From Polytrichum commune (Eukaryota; Streptophyta; Polytrichopsida; Polytrichales; Polytrichaceae), in the NCBI GenBank assembly GCA_950295325.1, contig OX485803.1, forward strand, positions 65,365,554-65,429,553: DNA of 64,000 bases. The letters run 5' to 3'. Below the pieces are notes generated by a model. The model saw nothing but the letters and a program-made list of their open reading frames with translations, searched no databases and had not been told where the DNA came from. How positions within the stretch are numbered: position 1 is the stretch's first letter; each line of letters begins with the position of its first letter. Shown here in pieces: positions 21,560 to 31,310 of this stretch. The translations under genes were made by a program, and so were the position numbers.

Positions 21560-23959
21560 TTGAATTCGTGCATACAAAAGGATCACTTCCCCTTACCTTT
21601 TATCACCTTGTTGCTTGAGGAGGTTGGAGGTCATTCGCGATATACCTTTATGGATGGGTATGCGGGTTATAATCAAATTTCCATAGCCCTCCAAGATATC
21701 CATAAAACGGCTTTTACTACACCTTGGGGTACTTTTGTGTGGGTAGTGATGCCATTTGGGTTATGTAATGCCCCGGCTACTTTCCAACGATTAGTAATGT
21801 ATATCTTCACCGACTTGTTGTTCAAATCCATGACCGTCTTTGTGGACGATTTTAGCACACAAAGTAATCTGGATGATCACCTACATTGTGTTAGGGAGGC
21901 ATTGGTTAGGTGTAGGAAGATGAGGTTAGCATTGAACCCGGATAAGACATTTTTGGGAGTGAATAAGGGAGTGTTGTTGGGTTATGTTGTTAGTGAGAAA
22001 GGTAGAGAACCCGATCCGGATAAGATTGCGGCCATAAGCGACTTGGCAACTCCAACCAATTCCAAGGGGATCTCTAAGTTGTTAGGACATGTGGGATGGT
22101 ACCGGGAACTTATTCCTAATTTTTCAAAGATAGCGGTGCCCATTACCCATTTGCTCAAAAAGGATGTCAAATTCGAGTGGACGGATGCTTGTCAAAAAGC
22201 CTTTGAGGAATTGCGGGATAGGTTGAGCACCTATCCGGTGTTGATACCACCCAATTGGGGTAAACCTTTTCACGTCTATTGTGATGCTAGTAATGTGGCA
22301 ATAGGGAGTGCGCTTTGTCAAGCAACGGGAGAAAAAGAGAAGGATCAACCTATAGCTTATGCGAGTAAGCAATTGACCCCCGCCGAAAGAAACTACTCTA
22401 CAACGGAGAGGGAGTGCCTAGCCATGGTGTTTTCCGTTAAAAAGTTTAGGCATTACCTCATGTGCAACCCGGTTGTATTTTTTGTTGACCACATGGCTAT
22501 CAAGTATCTAATTAACAAGGCGGAGTTAAGTGGTAGGTTAGCTAGGTGGGTTTTGTTATTAGAAGAATTCGACTACACGGTGGAATATAAACCGGGTCGT
22601 ATGCATTTACAAGCGGACCACTTGTCTAGGTTGTCGGAGGAGATAGGAAAAAATCCGGTAAATGATATGTTAGTAGATGATAGCCTCTTTGTGGTCACTT
22701 CTACACCGGAGTGGTATGCGGGCATAGTGGAATTTCTAACAACCCACAAGTTGCCCAAAGAGTGGACAAAAGAAGAGAGAAGGAAGGTGAGGGTAAATAG
22801 TAGGCAATTTGTTGTAGTGGGCCATAGGTTGTTTAGAAGGGGGTCCGATGGTATTTTACGACGATGCGTGTCAAAAACGGAGGTTGAAGCGATTTTAATC
22901 GCTTGCCACGATAGCGCTTGCGGCGGTCACTTCTCGGGTCAACTCACCGGGCAAAAAATACTTAGAGCGGGCTACTTTTGGCCTACACTATTTAAGGACG
23001 CCCATGACTATGTAAGGAAATGCGACGCTTGCCAACGGTATGCCCGAGACGACCTTAGAATGGAGATGCCTTTACATGTATCATTACCCTTAATTCCCTT
23101 CGAAAAATGGGGCATCGACTATGTGGGTGAGGTCCATCCCCAATCTTCAAAAGGAATGAAATATATTGTGGTGGCAACCGAGTACCTCACCAAGTGGGCG
23201 GAAGCCAAAGCGGTGAAGACCGACACGGCGGAACACGCGGCAACATTTATGTACGAAAACATAATTTCGCGGTTCGGGGTGCCGAAGATCCTAGTAAGCG
23301 ATAGGGGTACTCACTTTTTGAATGACTTGATTCGAGAGATGACAGAGAAATTTAAAATTGATCACCGGAAGACTACTCCCTACCACCCACAAACCAATGG
23401 ACAAACGGAAAGGGTTAACGGAATTTTGGTGAGTATACTACGCAAGACGGTTATAGACTCGAAGCGGGATTGGGATACGAAACTAACGGCGGCACTTTGG
23501 GCATACCGTACAACCTATAAGGTAACTACGCGTGCTACACCATTTTCCTTAGTCTATGGTCTTGAAGCGACACTACCAATCGAATATGAAGTCGAGTCAC
23601 TTAGGGTGGCCGTGAGTACGAGACTTACCGAAAGTCAATCCTTACGAAATCGACTAACCGATTTGGAAGCACTTGACGAAGGGAGGAGAATGGCGGCTCA
23701 ACATATTGAGGCAACCCAAAGAAGGAGAACGATTACTTTCGACAAACGACATAAGAGAAGGGCCCTAACACCGGGAATGATGGTCATGATTCAAGACGCA
23801 CGAAAGCTTGAATTTCCGGCGAAATTCAATGCGGTATGGTTAGGACCTTACCTTGTCTATGAGGTCTTTCCTAATAATTCAATTCAATTGGAAACGTTGA
23901 ATGGTGAGCTCTTTCCTACCCGTACATCGGGAAGTAGATGTAAGGAGTACCGAGCTTGA
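21560..23959 (+). CDS. Pol, remainder: RT, RNase H, integrase (799 codons, lacking its own start)
   Basis: This is the continuation of the same pol gene. Its first codon here is TTG, and homology begins upstream near 21524, so it is not an independent gene. RT catalytic aspartates are D32 (FMDGYAGYNQI) and D96-D97 (VFVDDF, in place of the commoner YxDD). RNase H has D242 (YCDAS), E283/E285 (TTERE) and D310 (FVDH), ending ADHLSRL. Integrase has an HHCC zinc site (H450, H457, C488, C491) and a DDE triad D520, D581, E617, with exactly 35 residues between the last two. A GPY/F-type module starts with GPY at 762-764. There is no chromodomain. All key residues are present, so apart from the frame break the enzymes look functional. 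Confidence 0.93.
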   Translation: MNSCIQKDHFPLPFITLLLEEVGGHSRYTFMDGYAGYNQISIALQDIHKTAFTTPWGTFVWVVMPFGLCNAPATFQRLVMYIFTDLLFKSMTVFVDDFSTQSNLDDHLHCVREALVRCRKMRLALNPDKTFLGVNKGVLLGYVVSEKGREPDPDKIAAISDLATPTNSKGISKLLGHVGWYRELIPNFSKIAVPITHLLKKDVKFEWTDACQKAFEELRDRLSTYPVLIPPNWGKPFHVYCDASNVAIGSALCQATGEKEKDQPIAYASKQLTPAERNYSTTERECLAMVFSVKKFRHYLMCNPVVFFVDHMAIKYLINKAELSGRLARWVLLLEEFDYTVEYKPGRMHLQADHLSRLSEEIGKNPVNDMLVDDSLFVVTSTPEWYAGIVEFLTTHKLPKEWTKEERRKVRVNSRQFVVVGHRLFRRGSDGILRRCVSKTEVEAILIACHDSACGGHFSGQLTGQKILRAGYFWPTLFKDAHDYVRKCDACQRYARDDLRMEMPLHVSLPLIPFEKWGIDYVGEVHPQSSKGMKYIVVATEYLTKWAEAKAVKTDTAEHAATFMYENIISRFGVPKILVSDRGTHFLNDLIREMTEKFKIDHRKTTPYHPQTNGQTERVNGILVSILRKTVIDSKRDWDTKLTAALWAYRTTYKVTTRATPFSLVYGLEATLPIEYEVESLRVAVSTRLTESQSLRNRLTDLEALDEGRRMAAQHIEATQRRRTITFDKRHKRRALTPGMMVMIQDARKLEFPAKFNAVWLGPYLVYEVFPNNSIQLETLNGELFPTRTSGSRCKEYRA

Positions 23960-24020
23960 CTAGGCAACTTACCCTTGGAGCAAGAGATGTTTGGATTCAT
24001 CCCCCGATGGTCGCCAATTA
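23960..24020 (+). other. Short spacer between pol and 3' LTR; no clear polypurine tract
   Basis: Only 61 bp. Elements normally carry a run of purines directly before the 3' LTR; here the adjoining sequence is CCCCCGATGGTCGCCAATTA, largely pyrimidine or mixed. The best purine run is GGAGCAAGAGA (23977-23987, 10 of 11 purines), 33 bp upstream of the LTR. The last 7 bases, CCAATTA, are the inverse complement of the first 7 bases after the 5' LTR, TAATTGG. Confidence 0.7.
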
Positions 24021-25640
24021 TGTGAGCCCAAAAGGGTGCCCACATTTAGTCTTAGACCCTTGAAACGTTAGTTGATGCACTTTGAAGTAGCATGTTACTT
24101 CACAAAAATATAAAAAGAGTGAAATGTTAGTCTTAGAAGTACCATGTTGTAAGAGGCTAGGATGTGAGTTGTTATTGTGTTTTTACCTTCGGAAGGATTT
24201 GAGTGAATGAGGATAGGTAAGGAGAACTTGGATTGAGTAGTTAGTGAGTAGGCTAGTACAAATGGATGGAGACAACCAAAGTGACTCAAGAGGCAAGTGC
24301 ATTCGAATTGGGATGAATGGAGGATCACATGGAGCGCACAAGTGGACCACCTCATCATGGCCACTTAATGGGGAAGGCCCAAGGAAGAATGCAAGGTGGA
24401 GGATAAGCAAATTCTCAAAGCACCAATCAAATCACGAGTTAAGCATCGTGGTTTGAATTAAGTGGTGAGCGACGATTTGGGAAAGTAAGGGGAGAAAGTT
24501 ATGGCGGCGGAAAGCGAAGGAGGCTAAGTTTGGGTTGAAGCATCCCAAGTTTGGTAAAGTGTGGTAGGTAGAAAGCCAAGGCTAGTTAAATGTTCGAATT
24601 AGGATCCTTGTTGATCATTTGAGGGAGGAAGGCTTAGAAGATAGGATTGGCGCCTACTAAGTAGGAGGAAATCTCAAGGGCTTATCGTGAGCCTTGAGGG
24701 TGCTCACCCCCTCAAGCTTACTATATAATCCCTCATTCTTCCCTCACTCATCCTCTCTTTCCTTTGTGCTCCAAGGCACCCCACGAGTTATAAGTGTGGG
24801 TGTGGGAAGCCATATTGGAGCACATGTGTGTGCTTAGTTTTTAGTTTGAGAGCCAAGGCTTGTTAGCCTTGAAGAGGGCTTGACCTCTTGGTAGAATTAG
24901 TGTTGACGTGAAGGATTTTAAAGTTAATTCATGATTCCAATTTGTGGTACTTAAAGTTCATGTTTTGAATACACGTGGTTGCAAGTTCCATGTTTAAGAG
25001 TTGAGCACTTGATGTTGTGATGAGTGCAAAAATATACTTGTGTGGATTAGTTAGTCTTAGTGAAGTTAGGAAATTCTCTCTCCCCCTCTCCTCTCTAGGA
25101 TTTTAGGATTTTAGGATTAGAGAAGAATTGTGTGATTAGAAAGGGGTTGTTAGTAGAATTAGGGAAATTAGGTAGGAAGATTAGTTAAGGGCTTGAATAA
25201 TTAGTGAGGTAGTTGGGGATTACAACTACAAAGTTGTGGGTTTATGAAGGAGCTGGGTTTGTTTAGTTAGAAAGTAAAGAGCTGGGTTTATGAAGGAGCT
25301 GGGTTTGTTTAGTTAGAAAGTAAAGAGCTGGGTTTATGAAGGAGCTGGGTTTGTTTAGTTAGAAAGTAAAGAGCTGGGTTTATGAAGGACCTGAGTTTGT
25401 TTAGTTAGAAGCTAAGGAGCTGGGTTCATGAAGGAGCTGGGTTTATGAAGGAGCTGGGTTTGTTTAGTTAGAAGCTAAGAAGCTGGGTTTATGAAGGAGC
25501 TAGTTAAATCCAAGACCACTTGAAGGGTGAACCTTGCACTATGGACTCATCCAAGTCCAAATCCAATACCGCGGAGGAATGTGAGCCCAAACCCACTACT
25601 CGGACTACGGACGCTTAAGGGTGGGGGGTTTGGCCTCACA
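24021..25640 (+). repeat. 3' LTR of the full-length element, 1620 bp
   Basis: TGTGAG...CTCACA termini. It has a TATA box at 24722-24728 and the same hairpins and palindrome as the 5' LTR. It differs from the 5' LTR by G in AAGCCAAGGCTAG and by lacking one 17-bp minisatellite part. I see no difference from the solo LTR at 29686-31305. Confidence 0.97.
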
Positions 25641-25645
25641 TCTGG
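25641..25645 (+). repeat. Target-site duplication TCTGG, right of the full-length element
   Basis: TCTGG directly after CTCACA, matching 15169-15173. The satellite phase resumes from monomer position 20. Confidence 0.96.
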
Positions 25646-28600
25646 CCTAACCTCAAAAGATCAGAGTTGAAGTCCAAGCCAGCAAATTCACAATCACAAG
25701 CCAAATGCTACTCAATGCCATTGAACCTCACAAGTTGATAATCTGGCCTAACCTCAAAATATCAGAGTTGAAGTCTAAGCCAGCAAATTCACAATCATAA
25801 GCCAAATGCTACTCAAGGCCATTGAACCTCACAAGTTGATAATCTGGCCTAACCTCAAAAGATCAGATTTGAAGTCTAAGCCAACAAATTCACAATCACA
25901 AGCCAAATGCTACTCAAGGCCATTGAACCTCACAAGTTGATAATCTGGCCTAACCTCAAAATATCAGAGTTGAAGTCCAAGCCAGCAAATTCACAATCAC
26001 AAGCCAAATGCTACTCAAGGCCATTGAACCTCACAAGTTGATAATCTGGCCTAACCTCAAAAGATCAGATTTGAAGTCTAAGCCAACAAATTCACAATCA
26101 CAAGCCAAATGCTACTCAAGGCCATTGAACCTCACAAGTTGATAATCTGGCCTAACCTCAAAATATCAGAGTTGAAGTCCAAGCCAGCAAATTCACAATC
26201 ACAAGCCAAATGCTACTCAAGGCCATTGAACCTCACAAGTTGATCATCTGGCCTAACCTCAAAAGATCAGATTTGAAGTCTAAGCCAACAAATTCACAAT
26301 CACAAGCCAAATGCTACTGAAGGCCATTGAACCTCACAAGTTGATAATCTGGCCTAACCTGAAAAGATCATATTTGAAGTCTAAGCCAACAAATTCACAA
26401 TCACAAGCCAAATGCTACTCAAGGCCATTGAACCTCACAAGTTGATAATCTGGCCTAACCTCAAAAGATCAGAGTTGAAGTCTAAGCCAACAAATTCACA
26501 ATCACAAGCCAAATGCTACTCAAGGCCATTGAACCTCACAAGTTGATAATCTGGCCTAACCTCAAAAGATCAGATTTGAAGTCTAAGCCAACAAATTCAC
26601 AATCACAAGCCAAATGCTACTCAAGGCCATTGAACCTCACAAGTTGATAATCTGGCCTAACCTCAAAACATCAGATTTGAAGTCTAAGCCAACAAATTCA
26701 CAATCACAAGCCAAATGCTACTCAAGGCCATTGAACCTCACAAGTTGATAATCTGGCCTAACCTTAAAAGATCAGATTTGAAGTCTAAGCCAACAAATTC
26801 ACAATCACAAGCCAAATGCTACTCAAGGCCATTGAACCTCACAAGTTGATAATCTGGCCTAACCTCAAAATATCAGAGTTGAAGTCCAAGCCAGCAAATT
26901 CACAATCACAAGCCAAATGCTACTCAAGGCCATTGAACCTCACAAGTTGATAATCTGGCCTAACCTCAAAATATCAGAGTTGAAGTCCAAGCCAGCAAAT
27001 TCACAATCACAAGCCAAATGCTACTCAAGGCCATTGAACCTCACAAGTTGATAATGTGGCCTAACCTCAAAAGATCAGATTTGAAGTCCAAGCCAGCAAA
27101 TTCACAATCACAAGCCAAATGCTACTCAAGGCCATTGAACCTCACAAGTTGATAATGTGGCCTAACCTCAAAAGATCAGAGTTGAAGTCTAAGCCAACAA
27201 ATTCACAATCACAAGCCAAATGCCACTGAAGGCCATTGAACCTCACAAGTTGATAATCTGGCCTAACCTCAAAATATCAGAGTTGAAGTCTAAGCCAACA
27301 AATTCACAATCACAAGCCAAATGCTACTCAAGGCCATTGAACCTCACAAGTTGATGATCTGGCCTAACCTCAAAAGATCAGATTTGAAGTCTAAGCCAAC
27401 AAATTCACAATCACAAGCCAAATGCTACTCAAGGCCATTGAACCTCACAAGTTGATCATCTGGCCTAACCTCAAAATATCAGAGTTGAAGTCCAAGCCAG
27501 CAAATTCACAATCACAAGCCAAATGCTACTCAAGGCCATTGAACCTCACAAGTTGATAATCTGGCCTAACCTCAAAAGATCAGATTTGAAGTCTAAGCCA
27601 ACAAATTCACAATCACAAGCCAAATGCTACTGAAGGCCATTGAACCTCACAAGTTGATAATCTGGCCTAACCTGAAAAGATCATATTTGAAGTCTAAGCC
27701 AACAAATTCACAATCACAAGCCAAATGCAACTCAAGGCCATTGAACCTCACAAGTTGATAATCTGGCATAACCTCAAAATATCAGAGTTGAAGTCTAAGC
27801 CAACAAATTCACAATCACAAGCCAAATGCTACTCAAGGCCATTGAACCTCACAAGTTGATAATCTGGCCTAACCTCAAAAGATCAGGGTTAAAGTCCAAG
27901 CCAGCAAATTCACAATCACAAGCCAAATGCTAGTCAAGGCCATTGAACCTCACAAGTTGATAATCTGGCCTAACCTCAAAATATCAGAGTTGAAGTCTAA
28001 GCCAGCAAATTCACAATCACAAGCCAAATGCTACTCAAGGCCATTGAACCTCACAAGTTGATAACCTGGCCTAACCTCAAAATATCAGAGTTGAAGTCCA
28101 AGCCAACAAATTCACAATCACAAGCCAAATGCTACTCAAGGCCATTGAACCTCACAAGTTGATGATCTGGCCTAACCTCAAAAGATCAGATTTGAAGTCT
28201 AAGCCAACAAATTCACAATCACAAACCAAATGCTACTCAAGGCCATTGAACCTCACAAGTTGATAATCTGGCCTAACCTTAAAAGATCAGATTTGAAGTC
28301 TAAGCCAACAAATTCACAATCACAAGCCAAATGCTACTTCAGGCCATTGAACCTCACAAGTTGATGATCTGGCCTAACCTCAAAACATCAGATTTCAAGT
28401 CTAAGCCAACAAATTCACAATCACAAGCCAAATGCTACTTAAGGCCACTGAACCTCACAAGTTGATAATGTGGCCTAACCTTAAAAGATCAGATTTGAAG
28501 TCTAAGCCAACAAATTCACAATCACAAGCCAAATGCTACTCAAGGCCATTGAACCTCACAAGTTGATAATCTGGCCTAACCTCAAAACATCAGATTTGAA

Positions 28601-29680
28601 GTCTAAGCCAACAAATTCACAATCACAAGCCAAATGCTACTCAAGGCCATTGAACCTCACAAGTTGATAATCTGGCCTAACCTCAAAACATCAGATTTGA
28701 AGTCTAAGCCAACAAATTCACAATCACAAGCCAAATGCTACTGAAGGCCATTGAACCTCACAAGTTGATAATCTGGCCTAACCTCAAAAGATCAGATTTC
28801 AAGTCTAAGCCAACAAATTCACAATCACAAGCCAAATGCTACTTAAGGCCACTGAACCTCACAAGTTGATAATGTGGCCTAACCTCAAAAGATCAGAGTT
28901 GAAGTCTAAGCCAGCAAATTCACAATCACAAGCCAAATGCTACTCAAGGCCACTGAACCTCACAAGTTGATAATATGGCCTAACCTCAAAAGATCAGATT
29001 TGAAGTCTAAGCCAACAAATTCACAATGACAAGCCAAATGCTACTCAAGGCCATTGAACCTCACAAGTTGATAATCTGGCCTAACCTCAAAACATCAGAT
29101 TTGAAGTCTAAGCCAACAAATTCACAATCACAAGCCAAATGCTACTCAAGGCCATTGAACCTCACAAGTTGATAATCTGGCCTAACCTGAAAAGATCAGA
29201 TTTGAAGTCTAAGCCAACAAATTCACAATCACAAGCCAAATGCTACTGAAGGCCATTGAACCTCACAAGTTGATGATCTGGCCTAACCTCAAAAGATCAG
29301 ATTTCAAGTCTAAGCCAACAAATTCACAATCACAAGCCAAATGCTACTTAAGGCCACTGAACCTCACAAGTTGATAATGTGGCCTAACTTCAAAAGATCA
29401 GAGTTGAAGTCTAAGCCAGCAAATTCACAATCACAAGCCAAATGCTACTCAAGGCCATTGAACCTCACAAGTTGATAATGTGGCCTAACTTCAAAAGATC
29501 AGAGTTGAAGTCTAAGCCAACAAATTCACAATCACAAGCCAAATGCCACTGAAGGCCATTGAACCTCACAAGTTGATAATCTGGCCTAACCTCAAAATAT
29601 CAGAGTTGAAGTCTAAGCCAACAAATTCACAATCACAAGCCAAATGCTACTCAAGGCCATTGAACCTCACAAGTTGATAA

Positions 29681-29685
29681 TCTGG
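29681..29685 (+). repeat. Target-site duplication TCTGG, left of the solo LTR
   Basis: TCTGG before TGTGAG, repeated after the solo LTR at 31306-31310. Confidence 0.95.
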
Positions 29686-31305
29686 TGTGAGCCCAAAAGG
29701 GTGCCCACATTTAGTCTTAGACCCTTGAAACGTTAGTTGATGCACTTTGAAGTAGCATGTTACTTCACAAAAATATAAAAAGAGTGAAATGTTAGTCTTA
29801 GAAGTACCATGTTGTAAGAGGCTAGGATGTGAGTTGTTATTGTGTTTTTACCTTCGGAAGGATTTGAGTGAATGAGGATAGGTAAGGAGAACTTGGATTG
29901 AGTAGTTAGTGAGTAGGCTAGTACAAATGGATGGAGACAACCAAAGTGACTCAAGAGGCAAGTGCATTCGAATTGGGATGAATGGAGGATCACATGGAGC
30001 GCACAAGTGGACCACCTCATCATGGCCACTTAATGGGGAAGGCCCAAGGAAGAATGCAAGGTGGAGGATAAGCAAATTCTCAAAGCACCAATCAAATCAC
30101 GAGTTAAGCATCGTGGTTTGAATTAAGTGGTGAGCGACGATTTGGGAAAGTAAGGGGAGAAAGTTATGGCGGCGGAAAGCGAAGGAGGCTAAGTTTGGGT
30201 TGAAGCATCCCAAGTTTGGTAAAGTGTGGTAGGTAGAAAGCCAAGGCTAGTTAAATGTTCGAATTAGGATCCTTGTTGATCATTTGAGGGAGGAAGGCTT
30301 AGAAGATAGGATTGGCGCCTACTAAGTAGGAGGAAATCTCAAGGGCTTATCGTGAGCCTTGAGGGTGCTCACCCCCTCAAGCTTACTATATAATCCCTCA
30401 TTCTTCCCTCACTCATCCTCTCTTTCCTTTGTGCTCCAAGGCACCCCACGAGTTATAAGTGTGGGTGTGGGAAGCCATATTGGAGCACATGTGTGTGCTT
30501 AGTTTTTAGTTTGAGAGCCAAGGCTTGTTAGCCTTGAAGAGGGCTTGACCTCTTGGTAGAATTAGTGTTGACGTGAAGGATTTTAAAGTTAATTCATGAT
30601 TCCAATTTGTGGTACTTAAAGTTCATGTTTTGAATACACGTGGTTGCAAGTTCCATGTTTAAGAGTTGAGCACTTGATGTTGTGATGAGTGCAAAAATAT
30701 ACTTGTGTGGATTAGTTAGTCTTAGTGAAGTTAGGAAATTCTCTCTCCCCCTCTCCTCTCTAGGATTTTAGGATTTTAGGATTAGAGAAGAATTGTGTGA
30801 TTAGAAAGGGGTTGTTAGTAGAATTAGGGAAATTAGGTAGGAAGATTAGTTAAGGGCTTGAATAATTAGTGAGGTAGTTGGGGATTACAACTACAAAGTT
30901 GTGGGTTTATGAAGGAGCTGGGTTTGTTTAGTTAGAAAGTAAAGAGCTGGGTTTATGAAGGAGCTGGGTTTGTTTAGTTAGAAAGTAAAGAGCTGGGTTT
31001 ATGAAGGAGCTGGGTTTGTTTAGTTAGAAAGTAAAGAGCTGGGTTTATGAAGGACCTGAGTTTGTTTAGTTAGAAGCTAAGGAGCTGGGTTCATGAAGGA
31101 GCTGGGTTTATGAAGGAGCTGGGTTTGTTTAGTTAGAAGCTAAGAAGCTGGGTTTATGAAGGAGCTAGTTAAATCCAAGACCACTTGAAGGGTGAACCTT
31201 GCACTATGGACTCATCCAAGTCCAAATCCAATACCGCGGAGGAATGTGAGCCCAAACCCACTACTCGGACTACGGACGCTTAAGGGTGGGGGGTTTGGCC
31301 TCACA
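29686..31305 (+). mobile_element. Solo LTR of the same retrotransposon family, 1620 bp
   Basis: A complete LTR with TGTGAG/CTCACA ends and TCTGG on both sides, but no internal region. Solo LTRs normally arise by recombination between the two LTRs of one insertion. It carries the 3'-LTR state at both sites that distinguish the two LTRs of the full element. It keeps the TATA box (30387-30393), so it could start transcription into array 3. Its monomer target position and about 600 bp of right flank match the full element, so both derive from one insertion event. Confidence 0.97.
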
Positions 31306-31310
31306 TCTGG
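31306..31310 (+). repeat. Target-site duplication TCTGG, right of the solo LTR
   Basis: TCTGG directly after the solo LTR; satellite phase continues from monomer position 20. Confidence 0.95.

Larger units (their letters stand above)
15174..25640 (+). mobile_element. Full-length Ty3/gypsy LTR retrotransposon (non-chromodomain type), 10467 bp
   Basis: Intact structure: TSD, 5' LTR (TGTGAG...CTCACA), primer-binding-site candidate, leader, gag-pro-pol, 3' LTR, TSD. Pol order is protease, RT, RNase H, integrase, which defines Ty3/gypsy. Integrase ends in a GPY/F-type module without a chromodomain, and the protease site is DGGSS, placing it nearer the plant Athila/Tat (OTA) side than the chromoviruses; the exact lineage is not settled. 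There is no env-like frame and no extra frame between pol and the 3' LTR. The LTRs differ by one substitution and one 17-bp unit, so insertion is recent. One +1 frame break in RT (A run 21517-21525) may disable this copy. Confidence 0.96.
25641..29685 (+). repeat. Satellite array 2, 40 monomers between the full element and the solo LTR
   Basis: 4045 bp, which is 40 x 101 plus the 5-bp duplicated target. Monomer starts run from 25723 to 29662, exactly 39 x 101 apart, with no net indel. The first six monomers carry the same unusual variants as those after the solo LTR (CTCAATGCC in the first, CAATCATAAGCC in the second). The last monomers resemble those before the 5' LTR (GTGG, then GCCACTGAAGG, then AATATCAGAG). 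The array is thus right-flank-like at its left end and left-flank-like at its right end. No gene. Confidence 0.97.

Noticed and set aside
21560-21562. Independent start of a second pol gene
   Set aside because: The first codon is TTG, RT homology extends upstream of it, and the first in-frame ATG (21650) lies inside RT motif A; this is a frame break, not a new gene.
23960-24020. Env-like or additional gene after pol
   Set aside because: Only 61 bp separate the pol stop from the 3' LTR.
25629-25650. Homology between the LTR end (TTTGGCCTCACA) and satellite (CTGGCCTAACCTCA) as a sign of shared origin or targeting
   Set aside because: Only a few bases match, and a clean 5-bp TSD explains the junction.
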